From: Xanthomonas sp. DAR 35659
Lineage (GTDB): Bacteria > Pseudomonadota > Gammaproteobacteria > Xanthomonadales > Xanthomonadaceae
Reading direction: 5' to 3'
Length of the DNA stretch: 64,000 nucleotides
Assembly: GCF_041242975.1 (NCBI RefSeq)
Contig: NZ_CP162488.1
Location: 1,292,001 to 1,356,000 of the forward strand
A model generated the notes under the pieces. It saw only the letters and a program-made list of their open reading frames with translations, did not search any database and was not told the origin of the DNA. Positions 8,589 to 17,622 of this stretch are shown piece after piece. Position 1 is the stretch's first letter, and every line of letters begins with the position of its first letter. The position numbers were made by a program, and so were the translations under genes.

Positions 8589-8706
8589 TGGGGACCCCGG
8601 TGGACGGCGAGTGGGCGGATGCGAATCCCAGTGCCGGCCCGGCGGCGGCCGATCCACATCCTTGTGGAGCGTAGTCTGCCAGAGAAGCGGCGCCGCCGTG
8701 CAGCCC

Positions 8707-9336
8707 TCAGAACTTCATCACATAGGCCAGGCCGTAGACCAGCGGATCGATCTGCGCGGTGCCCATCTTGGTGCCGTTGACCTTGACCTTGCTGTCGATG
8801 TCGGCCCAGCGCAGGTCCACCCGCAGCGCCGACTTGTCGGTCAGGGCGACGTCCAGGCCCACGTGCGCGGCCAGGCCCCAGGAATCCTCCAGCTTGAGCT
8901 TGGTGCCGGCCAGCGCGCCGGTGGTGTCCTCGCTGAAGAAGGTGGTGTAGTTGATGCCGGCGCCGACGAACGGGGACACCTTGCCGGCGCTGTTGAAGTG
9001 GTACTGCAGCGAGACCACCGGCGGCAGCTGCTTGGTGCTGCCGACCTTGCCGACGCCCTTGACGTCGATGTCATGCTTGAACGGCAGCGCGGCCAGCACC
9101 TCGATGCCCAGGTCCTGGTGCACGAAGTATTCGAAGGTGACGGTCGGCTTGATGTCGCTGCCGATGCTCAGCGGCAGCGTGCCGCCGGCCAGCTTGCCGT
9201 TGTCGGACTTGGGGTTGACCTGGTGGGCGCCGATGCCGACGGTCCAGTCGCCCTGCGACTGCGCCAGCGCCGGCAGCGCGCACAGGGAGAGGGCGGCCGC
9301 CAGGCCGGACAACAGGAGGGGAGAGGTCTTGCGCAT
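8707..9336 (-). CDS. ompW: OmpW-family outer-membrane protein, paralogue
   Basis: 209 residues from ATG 9336, with a signal peptide ending ALPALAQ. It shares with its neighbour the core LQYHFN...VSPFVGAGINYTTFF and a C-terminal strand ending VMKF. It follows the OmpW layout more closely, with GDWTVGIGAHQVNPKSDNG at the mature N-terminus. The two porins are in tandem 118 bp apart and could be a local duplication. The gene is divergent from gapA. Confidence 0.9.
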   Translation of the reverse strand: MRKTSPLLLSGLAAALSLCALPALAQSQGDWTVGIGAHQVNPKSDNGKLAGGTLPLSIGSDIKPTVTFEYFVHQDLGIEVLAALPFKHDIDVKGVGKVGSTKQLPPVVSLQYHFNSAGKVSPFVGAGINYTTFFSEDTTGALAGTKLKLEDSWGLAAHVGLDVALTDKSALRVDLRWADIDSKVKVNGTKMGTAQIDPLVYGLAYVMKF

Positions 9337-9440
9337 GGTGGGGTCTCGGTTGGGTGTGGGCGCAGTGTCGTGCCGCGCGCGCCGCACCGCCTTGATCCTG
9401 ATCAAACCGCGTGCCGGGCGCGGCACGGCCGGCCTGATAG

Positions 9441-10496
<1,056 letters not shown>

Positions 10497-10510
10497 GCCG
10501 CCACGCCGCC

Positions 10511-10544
10511 CACAAAAAAAGCGCCCTCGGGCGCTTTTTTTGTG
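10511..10544. terminator. Bidirectional intrinsic terminator after gapA
   Basis: Stem GCGCC (10521-10525) and GGCGC (10530-10534), preceded by seven A and followed by seven T. It can end gapA on the plus strand and the convergent glycine-zipper gene on the minus strand. Confidence 0.9.
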
Positions 10545-10586
10545 CTTGCCGGGCGGCGCGGACGCAGTGGCCGGCCGGCGTTGCGC

Positions 10587-11045
10587 TCACTCGGCCTCGA
10601 TGCGCATGTCCTCGCCGCTGCCGGTGACCTTGACCCGGCTGCCGACCGCCAGCCCGGCCACTTCGGCGCTGGGCTTGGACACCACCGTCTGCGACTTGTT
10701 GTCGAAGCGGATCTTCACCATGTAGTGCGCGGCCGGGCCGTTGCCGACGATCTTGGAACTGACGGTTTCGCCGGCGACGGCGCCGGCCGCCGCTCCGGTG
10801 GTCACGCCCATCGAGCTCTTGCTCTTCATGCCGAGCAAGCCGCCGGCCAGGCTGCCGAGGTTGGCGGCGACACCTTTGACTTTCTTGGTTTGCTCGGGCA
10901 CGTCGTCGCCCTTGTTGTCGATCGGCTCCAGCGCCACGATCTGGCCGTGGCGCGGTCCGGCGGCCAGCGCCGGCACGGCCAGCGCCAGCAGCGTCAATGC
11001 GATCGCCGACCAGGCGAGACGGGCGAGCGGTTTCTTTGCGGTCAT
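10587..11045 (-). CDS. Glycine-zipper envelope protein (SlyB-like)
   Basis: 152 residues from ATG 11045 with a signal peptide ending PALAAG. A glycine-rich pair of segments (LGSLAGGLLG, then GVTTGAAAGAVAGE) forms a glycine-zipper two-helix unit as in SlyB and related outer-membrane proteins. No lipobox cysteine is present, so it is not a typical SlyB lipoprotein. The C-terminal part is a soluble beta-rich tail (HYMVKIRFDNKSQTVV). A longer upstream reading fuses it to the next gene and is rejected. The role is unknown, probably envelope integrity. Confidence 0.7.
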   Translation of the reverse strand: MTAKKPLARLAWSAIALTLLALAVPALAAGPRHGQIVALEPIDNKGDDVPEQTKKVKGVAANLGSLAGGLLGMKSKSSMGVTTGAAAGAVAGETVSSKIVGNGPAAHYMVKIRFDNKSQTVVSKPSAEVAGLAVGSRVKVTGSGEDMRIEAE

Positions 11046-11095
11046 GGTATTGCCCCTGTGGGTAGGAATCGGAACCCGGCTTGCGTGCGCGGGGT

Positions 11096-11581
11096 CTACT
11101 TCTTTGTCTTCGGCCGGCCCCAGCCGCGGAAGTACGGCTTGCACTTGCTGCCGGCGAAGTCGTAGCGGGTGATGATGCCTTCGGCATTGGCGATGAAGGT
11201 GACCTCGCAATGGTGCTCGGCGGGCACGAACACGGTCTGGCTGCGCTGGTTCTGCTCGAAGATCGGCGTGGCCGCCACGCCGTTGCCGCCGGGGCTCATG
11301 CCGACGATGTTGCCCTGTTCGGTCCAGTAATCGGTCCGGTAATGCGCCTCGATACCGAAGTTGTAGGTGTAGGCGGTCTCGTGGGTCTCGGTGTTCTCCG
11401 AGGTGTATAGACCGCGGTCCACCGGCCATTGCATCATCAGCTCGGCGGCGTCGTGGCCGATCCAACTGCGGGCGATGTCTTCGGGGCTGCCGAACATGTC
11501 GGCGGAGGCCGTGGCGGTCGCGCCCAGCAAGCCGAGGGCGCATAGCGCGGGCAGAAGGTGACGGTGGCGAAACATGGGCAT
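11096..11581 (-). CDS. Conserved secreted protein of unknown function
   Basis: 161 residues with a signal peptide (cleavage near ATASA). The mature part is about 130 residues, with ADMFGSPEDIARSWIGHDAAELMMQWP followed by a YTYNFGIEAHY strand region and two cysteines (AEHHCEV and SKCKPYF) that may form a disulfide. The start at 11581 has AAGGA upstream; a second ATG at 11575 is possible. The IARSWIGHDAAELMMQWP segment loosely resembles small lipoprotein or BamE-type helices, which is weak evidence. It is followed at 51 bp by the glycine-zipper gene on the same strand. Confidence 0.6.
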   Translation of the reverse strand: MPMFRHRHLLPALCALGLLGATATASADMFGSPEDIARSWIGHDAAELMMQWPVDRGLYTSENTETHETAYTYNFGIEAHYRTDYWTEQGNIVGMSPGGNGVAATPIFEQNQRSQTVFVPAEHHCEVTFIANAEGIITRYDFAGSKCKPYFRGWGRPKTKK

Positions 11582-11840
11582 TGCGGGAGACGTCCTTGGC
11601 GGTGCTGCGATGATGCTGGGTCCGTTGCGCAGCCGTGATAGGCATCACGACGCGCTTGCGCGATTTCTACCACGCCGTCCCGGTGTCGGCAAGCGTCGGT
11701 CCTGGATGCGGTTAATGCCGATTCGGTCGTGGACATCGGCGGCGACGCGTGCACTAATGCGCTGCTGCCAGCGGATGTTCCCGCGCTGGTGTTGCAGGCG
11801 ATGGACAAGGGGGCACTCAATGGATGCAAGGAGCGAGAAG

Positions 11841-12314
11841 ATGCAGATCAACCGTGGATGGGCCGGCGCGCTGGTGCTGGGCCTGGCGCTGGTGGCCGCG
11901 CTGCCGATGGAGGCAATGGCCAAGAAACAGAGCGGCACGCCGAGCTGGATGAACGCCGATGGCGAAGTGATCGATTCCTCGAAGGTCGAAGCCGGTTACG
12001 GCGAGACCGTCAAGGGCGTCAACGACTACGAGGGCGAGATCACCGGCAAGCCGGCACCGGGCAGCAAGTTCACCCAGCTCAAGATCGGCATGCCGATGAA
12101 GCAGGTGACCGACCTGATCGGCGAACCCACCGACCAGGGTTCGTACGTCACCGGCAAGGCCTTCATCCCGTTCTTCTACGGCGGCGATCGCTACCGCTAC
12201 GAACTGGCCTACAAGGGCCAGGGCCGACTGGTGTTCGCCGGCAAGTCGATGGGCAGCGGCGGCAACCTGATCTGGATCATCCACAATAAGAACGACAGCG
12301 GCTACCGCGAGTAA
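11841..12314 (+). CDS. Secreted BamE/SmpA-like domain protein
   Basis: 157 residues from ATG 11841, with AAGGAG eight bases upstream; earlier in-frame starts lack this. A signal peptide ends at EAMAKK. The region SKFTQLKIGMPMKQVTDLIGEPTDQGSY matches the pattern of BamE/OmlA domains (L-x-x-G-M-x-x-x-x-V-x-x-x-x-G-x-P), followed by short strands (YRYELAYKGQGRLVFAG). No lipobox is present, so it is not BamE itself. It ends in a clear terminator. Role unknown; an envelope location is likely. Confidence 0.7.
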   Translation: MQINRGWAGALVLGLALVAALPMEAMAKKQSGTPSWMNADGEVIDSSKVEAGYGETVKGVNDYEGEITGKPAPGSKFTQLKIGMPMKQVTDLIGEPTDQGSYVTGKAFIPFFYGGDRYRYELAYKGQGRLVFAGKSMGSGGNLIWIIHNKNDSGYRE

Positions 12315-12330
12315 GCGGACGCACCAGCAC

Positions 12331-12363
12331 AGCCCGGGCTGCGTCGCGCGCCCGGGCTTTTTT
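12331..12363 (+). terminator. Intrinsic terminator
   Basis: Inverted repeat AGCCCGGG (12331-12338) and CCCGGGCT (12351-12358) with a T-run at 12358-12363, just after the BamE-like gene. It marks the left border of the reductase block. Confidence 0.88.
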
Positions 12364-12633
12364 GTGCCTGGAAACAGGCGGTCGCACGCCCGCTGGCGGC
12401 TTGCGCCACGGATGCGGCGGACCCATGGCGGCCGCCCGCGATGCGGATGCAGGTGCCAGGCATGCCGCTGTACTTACAGGGCCCTCACCGGCGCGCTTCA
12501 CTGGGCGCCGCACTCGTCGCGCAGCGCATGGGCGTGGCGACGCGTTTGCGAGCCGGCAGTGGCGCGGCCTCGGCGGAGCGCCTTCGGCGAGCGCTGGCGA
12601 CAAGCGCGCCGGCGCCCCGTCGGGCTGCCGCGA

Positions 12634-13233
12634 TCAGGTTCCGCTGCGCGTGCCCGCCGCCGGGGCCGTATCCAGCGCCGCGAGCAGGTTGGCGCGGCAC
12701 ACCGCGAGGATCTCGTCCGCCAGTGGCGAATCGTCCGGGCAGGCGCGGGACATGACGATCGCGCCGAGGGCGTGCGCCAGCATGTCCAGGCGCCTGGCGC
12801 GCGCATCGCCGTGGCTGGCGCCGGCCGCTGCATCGTCCTCGCGCTGCAAGGCCGACAGCATGCCTTCGACGCCGTCCGCGAACGCGGCGCGGACCGCCTC
12901 CGGCTCGCGCGCGGCGTCGCCGCCCAGCGCGGCCATGGTGCAGCCCGTCGCGCGGGCATCGCGGTGTTCGCGCGAGACGTAGCGGCGCACGAACTCCGAC
13001 GAATCGACCCCGCCCACCTGCGCCACGGTCTGCGCGATCCCGCAGGCCGTCGCCTCCGCCATCAGGTCGGCCTTGGACGGGAAATGCTTGTAGAAGCCGC
13101 CGTGGGTGAAACCGGCGGCGGCCATCAGGTCGGCGACGCCGATCCCCTCGTAGCCGCGCTCGCGGAACAGCGCGGACGCGGTTTCGACGATGTGCGCCCG
13201 GTTTGCCTGTGCCTGCGCCTTGCTGACCTTCAT
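12634..13233 (-). CDS. TetR-family repressor
   Basis: 199 residues from ATG 13233. The N-terminal helix-turn-helix (ADLMAAAGFTHGGFYKHFPSKADLM, about residues 34-58) is typical of TetR proteins that control oxidoreductase genes. The C-terminal domain holds cysteines C64, C97 and others that could sense electrophiles. It is divergent from the Old Yellow Enzyme operon across 200 bp that contain a dyad and a -35-like hexamer, so it most likely represses that operon and itself. The inducer is unknown. Confidence 0.87.
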   Translation of the reverse strand: MKVSKAQAQANRAHIVETASALFRERGYEGIGVADLMAAAGFTHGGFYKHFPSKADLMAEATACGIAQTVAQVGGVDSSEFVRRYVSREHRDARATGCTMAALGGDAAREPEAVRAAFADGVEGMLSALQREDDAAAGASHGDARARRLDMLAHALGAIVMSRACPDDSPLADEILAVCRANLLAALDTAPAAGTRSGT

Positions 13234-13269
13234 CGCGGATGCCTCCGGCGTAGTTGTTTCAAGCGCAAG

Positions 13270-13330
13270 GATACATTGATGTTGTTCATCATCAAAATAT
13301 TGACAAATAAGATTACGATCATCATCATTG
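13270..13330. promoter_or_regulatory. Divergent regulatory region of the TetR/OYE pair
   Basis: AT-rich stretch in GC-rich surroundings. TGATG (13277-13281) and CATCA (13287-13291) form an inverted repeat with a 5-bp spacer, a candidate repressor site. TTGACA at 13300-13305 is a consensus -35 for the plus strand, but the -10 at the right distance is poor. Confidence 0.45.
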
Positions 13331-13433
13331 CGTGGCTTGTTTCGAATCGCCTGTTCCGGTGCCACCCGGCCGATCGCCACGACCCGTCGCCGCGACGCCG
13401 ATGCGCCTTCCTCCATCGAGGACCACCGCCGCC

Positions 13434-14528
13434 ATGTCCGACACCGCACTGTTCACGCCTTACACGCTGGGCCCGCTGACGCTGGCCAACCGCATCGTCA
13501 TGGCGCCGCTGACCCGCAACCGCGCCGGCAAGGGCCTGGTGCCCGGCGCGCTGGCCGCCACCTACTACGCGCAGCGCGCGTCCGCCGGCCTGCTGATCAC
13601 CGAGGCGACGCAGATCTCGGTGGACGCGCAGGGCTACCAGGACACGCCGGGCATCTACACGCCGGCGCAGATCGAGGGATGGCGCGCGGTCGCCGATGCG
13701 GTGCACGCCAAGGGTGGACGCATCTTCATGCAGCTCTGGCACGTCGGTCGCGTCTCGCACGTGGATCTGCGGCCGGGCGGGACCGCGCCGGTGGCGCCGT
13801 CGGCGATCCCCGCCGCCGCCAAGACCTTCGTCAACAACGGTTTTGTCGACGTCTCCGCGCCGCGTGCGCTGGAGCGCGACGAGCTGCCGCGCATCGTCGA
13901 CGACTTCCGCCAGGCCGCGGTCAACGCCATCGCCGCCGGCTTCGACGGCGTGGAGCTGCATGGCGCCAACGGCTACCTGCTGGAGCAGTTCATCAAGGAC
14001 GGCGCCAATCAACGCACCGACGCCTATGGCGGTTCCATCGAAAACCGCGCGCGGCTGCTGCTCGAGGTCGCCGCGGCGGTGGCGCAGGCCATCGGCGCCG
14101 AGCGCACCGGCGTGCGCATCTCGCCGGCGTCGCCGGCCAACGGCATCTCCTGCAGCGATCCGCAGCCGCAGTACGACTTCCTCGCCGAGCGGCTCAGCGC
14201 GCTGGGCATCGTCTACCTGCATGTGGTGGAGGGCGCCACCGGCGGGCCGCGCGACGTGGCGCCGTTCGACTACGCGGCGCTGCGCAGCCGCTTCAAGCAG
14301 ACCTATCTCGCCAACAATGGCTACGACCCGGCGCTGACCAGCGCCAGCCTCGCCGCCGGCCGCGCCGACCTGTTCGCCTTCGGCCGCGCGTTCATCGCCA
14401 ATCCCGACCTGGTCGAGCGCCTGCAGGCCGGCGCGCCGCTGGCCGCGCCGGATCCGGCCACGCTCTACGGCGGCGGCGCCAAGGGCTATACCGATTACCC
14501 GACGCTGGCCGAGAGCGCCAGCGGTTGA
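13434..14528 (+). CDS. nemA: Old Yellow Enzyme-family ene-reductase (NemA-like)
   Basis: 364 residues from ATG 13434, the start that gives the canonical N-terminus LFTPYTLGPLTLANRIVMAPLTRNRA. This FMN-dependent TIM barrel reduces activated C=C bonds and nitro compounds with NAD(P)H. The family region FDGVELHGANGYLLEQFIKDGANQRTD carries the His/Asn substrate-binding pair, and LFAFGRAFIANPDLVERL is the C-terminal phosphate-binding signature. It heads a block of five genes in the same direction, four of them NAD(P)H oxidoreductases, opposite a TetR gene, as in NemR/NemA electrophile defence. Confidence 0.93.
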   Translation: MSDTALFTPYTLGPLTLANRIVMAPLTRNRAGKGLVPGALAATYYAQRASAGLLITEATQISVDAQGYQDTPGIYTPAQIEGWRAVADAVHAKGGRIFMQLWHVGRVSHVDLRPGGTAPVAPSAIPAAAKTFVNNGFVDVSAPRALERDELPRIVDDFRQAAVNAIAAGFDGVELHGANGYLLEQFIKDGANQRTDAYGGSIENRARLLLEVAAAVAQAIGAERTGVRISPASPANGISCSDPQPQYDFLAERLSALGIVYLHVVEGATGGPRDVAPFDYAALRSRFKQTYLANNGYDPALTSASLAAGRADLFAFGRAFIANPDLVERLQAGAPLAAPDPATLYGGGAKGYTDYPTLAESASG

Positions 14529-14596
14529 CGCCGCCCCGCATCCCCTTCCGCATCCCCGCGGCCGCACCCTCCCTTTGATCCGAAGAGACCACGCGC

Positions 14597-15385
14597 ATGA
14601 ACGCTACTTCCACCGTCCTCATCACCGGCGCCTCCACAGGCATCGGCGCCGTCTACGCGCAACGCTTCGCCCAGCGCGGCCACGACCTGGTCCTGGTCGC
14701 ACGCGACAAATCCCGCCTGGACGCGCTCGCCGCGCGTCTGCGCGAGCAATACCAGGTCGCGGTCGATGTGCTGCAGGCCGACCTCACCGCAACGGCCGAC
14801 CTGGCCGCGGTCGAAGCGCGCCTGCGCGACGACGCGCGCATCGGCATCCTGATCAACAACGCGGGCATGGCCCAGTCGGGCGGTTTCGCCGAGCAGAGCG
14901 CGGACGGCGTCGAACGCCTGCTGGCGCTCAACACCATGGCGCTGACGCGGCTGGCGCTGGCGATCGCGCCGCGGCTGGCGCAGTCCGGCGTCGGCGCGAT
15001 CGTCAACATCGGCTCGGTGGTCGGCCTGGCGCCGGAATTCGGCATGACCGTGTACGGCGCGAGCAAGGCCTTCGTGCTGTTCCTGTCGCAGGGCATGAGC
15101 CTGGAACTGGCGCCCAAGGGCGTCTACGTGCAGGCGGTGCTTCCGGCGGCCACCCGGACCGAGATCTGGGAGCGCGCGGGCATCGACGTCAACACGCTGC
15201 CCGAGGTGATGGACGTGGAAGAACTGGTCGATGCGGCGCTGGTCGGCTTCGATCGCCGCGAGCTGGTGACCATCCCGCCGCTGCACGACGCCGACCGCTG
15301 GGACGCGCTCGACGGCGCCAGGCAAGCGCTGCTGGGAAGCATCCGGCAGGCCAATGCCGCCGAACGCTACCGGCCGGCCGCCTGA
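14597..15385 (+). CDS. SDR-family oxidoreductase
   Basis: 262 residues. Cofactor motif TGASTGIG at 10-17, NNAG at 87-90, and the catalytic set S140, Y153 and K157 (YGASK). R36 in VLVARD suggests NADP(H). It lies 68 bp behind the ene-reductase and is followed by a second SDR of similar length, giving a tandem pair. The substrate is unknown; context suggests reduction of a reactive carbonyl. Confidence 0.9.
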   Translation: MNATSTVLITGASTGIGAVYAQRFAQRGHDLVLVARDKSRLDALAARLREQYQVAVDVLQADLTATADLAAVEARLRDDARIGILINNAGMAQSGGFAEQSADGVERLLALNTMALTRLALAIAPRLAQSGVGAIVNIGSVVGLAPEFGMTVYGASKAFVLFLSQGMSLELAPKGVYVQAVLPAATRTEIWERAGIDVNTLPEVMDVEELVDAALVGFDRRELVTIPPLHDADRWDALDGARQALLGSIRQANAAERYRPAA

Positions 15386-15425
15386 AGGCCGCGGCGCCGC
15401 ACCTGTCGTCACCGAGGCCACCATC

Positions 15426-16211
15426 ATGGAAACGCAACGCGATTGCTGGGTACTGATCACCGGCGCATCGAGTGGATTCGGCGAGGAGTTCGCCAGGCAG
15501 TACGCGGCGCGCGGCCACAAGCTGATCCTGGTCGCGCGACGCCTGGACCGGCTCGATGCGCTGGCGCAGGCGCTGCGGCAGCAGCACGGGGTCGAGGTCC
15601 TGGTCGAGCAGGTGGATCTGGCGCAGATCGACGCCGTGCGCCGGCTGCATGCCGACCTGCACGCGCGGGGCATCGAGGTCGAGGTGCTGATCAACAATGC
15701 GGGGCACGGGTTGCAGGGGCCGTTCCTGGCCGCTGAACTGGAGCCGGTGCTGTCGATGATCCAGCTCGATATCGCCAGCCTGACCGCGATGACGCACCTG
15801 TTCGGCCAGGACATGCGGCGGCGGCGGCGCGGCAAGATCCTGCAGGTGGCCAGCCTGCTGGCCTACCAGGGCGTGGAGGACTTCGCGGTGTATTCGGCCG
15901 CGAAGGCCTACGTGCTGCGCTTGGGCGAGGCGCTGCATCGCGAGTTCGCGCGCGATGGCGTCGGCGTCACCACGCTGTGCCCGGGGTTGACCGACACCGG
16001 CTTCGCGCGCGTCGCCCAGCAAAGGATCACGCCGCGGTTGAATGCCTTGATGATGCAGACGCCGCCGGTGGTGCGCGCCGGTATCCGCGCGCTGGATGCC
16101 GGCCGCATCAGCGTCGTGCCCGGGTTGCTCAACAAGGCGAATGCGGTGTTCATGTGGGCGACGCCGCGCTGGATCCACCAGGCCGTGCTCTCCCGCATCC
16201 TCAACCGGTAA
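15426..16211 (+). CDS. SDR-family oxidoreductase, second of tandem pair
   Basis: 261 residues from ATG 15426; an upstream start at 15354 would overlap the previous gene and has no support. TGASSGFG is at 12-19, NNAG at 90-93, and the catalytic S143, Y156 and K160 (YSAAK). The VARRLDRL motif fits NADP(H). The C-terminal extension (TPPVVRAGIRALDAGRISVVPGLLNK, then WIHQAVLSRILNR) resembles SDRs described as short-chain dehydrogenases of the DltE/YqjQ type. Substrate unknown. Confidence 0.9.
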   Translation: METQRDCWVLITGASSGFGEEFARQYAARGHKLILVARRLDRLDALAQALRQQHGVEVLVEQVDLAQIDAVRRLHADLHARGIEVEVLINNAGHGLQGPFLAAELEPVLSMIQLDIASLTAMTHLFGQDMRRRRRGKILQVASLLAYQGVEDFAVYSAAKAYVLRLGEALHREFARDGVGVTTLCPGLTDTGFARVAQQRITPRLNALMMQTPPVVRAGIRALDAGRISVVPGLLNKANAVFMWATPRWIHQAVLSRILNR

Positions 16212-16215
16212 CCGT

Positions 16216-16590
16216 ATGCGCCTGGGTTTCCGCTCGCTGTCGGTCTGGGTCTCGGTCCTGTTCATGGCACTGGCCTGCGTGTGGATGTTCTCGCCGGGCG
16301 CGATGCTGGCGAACTGGAACATCGGCGCCTCGCCGTCGGCCGACCTGGTGGCGCGAAGAGGCGCGGCGCTGTACGCAGGCATGAGCGTGATGTTCTTCAT
16401 GGCGCGCGGCGCGGCGCCATCGCCGGCGCGTTCGGCCTTGGTGGCGGGGATCGTCACCGCCTGTTCGGTGCTGGCGGTGCTTGGCATCGTCGAGCTCGCC
16501 AGCGCTCACGCGGGCCGCGGGATCCTGGTCGCCGTCGCGCTCGAAATCCTGCTGGCGCTCGCATTCGTTTTCGTCGGGGAAAAATCATGA
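16216..16590 (+). CDS. Small four-helix membrane protein of unknown function
   Basis: 124 residues with four hydrophobic segments (about 8-28, 48-65, 74-92 and 98-119). It starts four bases after the SDR and its stop overlaps the ATG of the quinone reductase (ATGA), so it is within the operon. No known catalytic motif is visible. The size and layout resemble small DUF-type membrane proteins often found beside oxidoreductases. It may anchor or feed the neighbouring enzyme, a guess. Confidence 0.72.
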   Translation: MRLGFRSLSVWVSVLFMALACVWMFSPGAMLANWNIGASPSADLVARRGAALYAGMSVMFFMARGAAPSPARSALVAGIVTACSVLAVLGIVELASAHAGRGILVAVALEILLALAFVFVGEKS

Positions 16591-17594
16591 AAGCGTTCTT
16601 CATCGAAGGCTATGGCGACAAGCACCCGGGCCGGATCGGCGAGCTGCCCGAACCGGAGGTGGGCGACGACGATGTACTGGTCGAAGTGCATGCCGCCGGC
16701 GTCAACCTGCTCGACGCGAAGATCCGCAAGGGCGAGTTCAAGCTGATCCTGCCGTACCGCTTTCCGCTGGTGCTGGGCAACGACGTGGCCGGCGTGGTGT
16801 TGCGGGTCGGGGCCGGCGTGCGCCGCTTCAAGCCGGGCGACACGGTGTATGCGCGTCCCGAGCAGACGCGCATCGGCAGCTTCGCCGAGCGCATCGCGGT
16901 CAAGGAAAGCGCGCTGGCATTGAAGCCCGCCAACCTCGGCATGGAAGAGGCCGCCTCGGTGCCGCTGGTCGCGCTGACCGCGTGGCAAGCGCTGGTCGAG
17001 ACGGCGCGTCTGCAGAAAGGCCAGAAGGTGCTGATCCATGCCGGCTCCGGCGGCGTCGGCAGCATCGCCATCCAGCTCGCCAAGCACCTCGGCGCCTTCG
17101 TCGCGACCACCACCGGCACCGCCAATGTCGCCTGGGTCAAGGCGCTGGGCGCCGACCTGGTCATCGACTACCGGACGCAGGACTTCGAGACCCTCGTGCA
17201 CGGCTACGACGTGGTCCTGAACAGCCTGGGCAACGACGTGCTGGAGAAATCCCTGCGCGTGCTCAAGCCAGGCGGCACGCTCATTTCCATCTCCGGCCCG
17301 CCGGACCCTGACTTCGCCGTGCGACAAGGCCTGGCGTGGCCGCTGCGGCTGGCGATCCGTCTGCTGAGCGGCGGCATCCGCAGGAAGGCCCGGCGGCACG
17401 GGGTGGACTACGCCTTCCTGTTCATGACCGCCAACGGCGAGCAGTTGCGCGAGATCGGTGCGCTGATCGAGGCCGGCAGCATCAGGCCGGTGCTGGATCG
17501 GGTGTTCCCGCTGGAGGAGGCGGCGCAGGCCCTGGCCTACGTCGAGAGCGGACGCGCCAAGGGCAAGGTGGTGATCGAGGTCCGCCAGCGCTGA
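16587..17594 (+). CDS. NADP-dependent quinone oxidoreductase (zinc-free MDR family)
   Basis: 335 residues. The N-terminal GroES-like domain lacks the zinc-binding cysteines of alcohol dehydrogenase. The nucleotide-binding motif HAGSGGVGSIAIQLAKHLGA lies near 150-170 and the C-terminal EEAAQALAYVESGRAKGKVVIEV closes the family signature. Enzymes of this type reduce quinones or alpha,beta-unsaturated carbonyls with NADPH. The start overlaps the preceding stop. It ends 28 bp from a convergent gene, so the block ends here. Confidence 0.9.
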   Translation: MKAFFIEGYGDKHPGRIGELPEPEVGDDDVLVEVHAAGVNLLDAKIRKGEFKLILPYRFPLVLGNDVAGVVLRVGAGVRRFKPGDTVYARPEQTRIGSFAERIAVKESALALKPANLGMEEAASVPLVALTAWQALVETARLQKGQKVLIHAGSGGVGSIAIQLAKHLGAFVATTTGTANVAWVKALGADLVIDYRTQDFETLVHGYDVVLNSLGNDVLEKSLRVLKPGGTLISISGPPDPDFAVRQGLAWPLRLAIRLLSGGIRRKARRHGVDYAFLFMTANGEQLREIGALIEAGSIRPVLDRVFPLEEAAQALAYVESGRAKGKVVIEVRQR

Positions 17595-17622
17595 GCGTGG
17601 GGCGCTTCGCGCGCGTGTCGCG

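Noticed and set aside
10587..11648. 353-residue fusion of two small minus-strand genes
   Set aside because: The upstream part is a different frame of the secreted protein gene. The glycine-zipper gene has its own signal peptide start at 11045.
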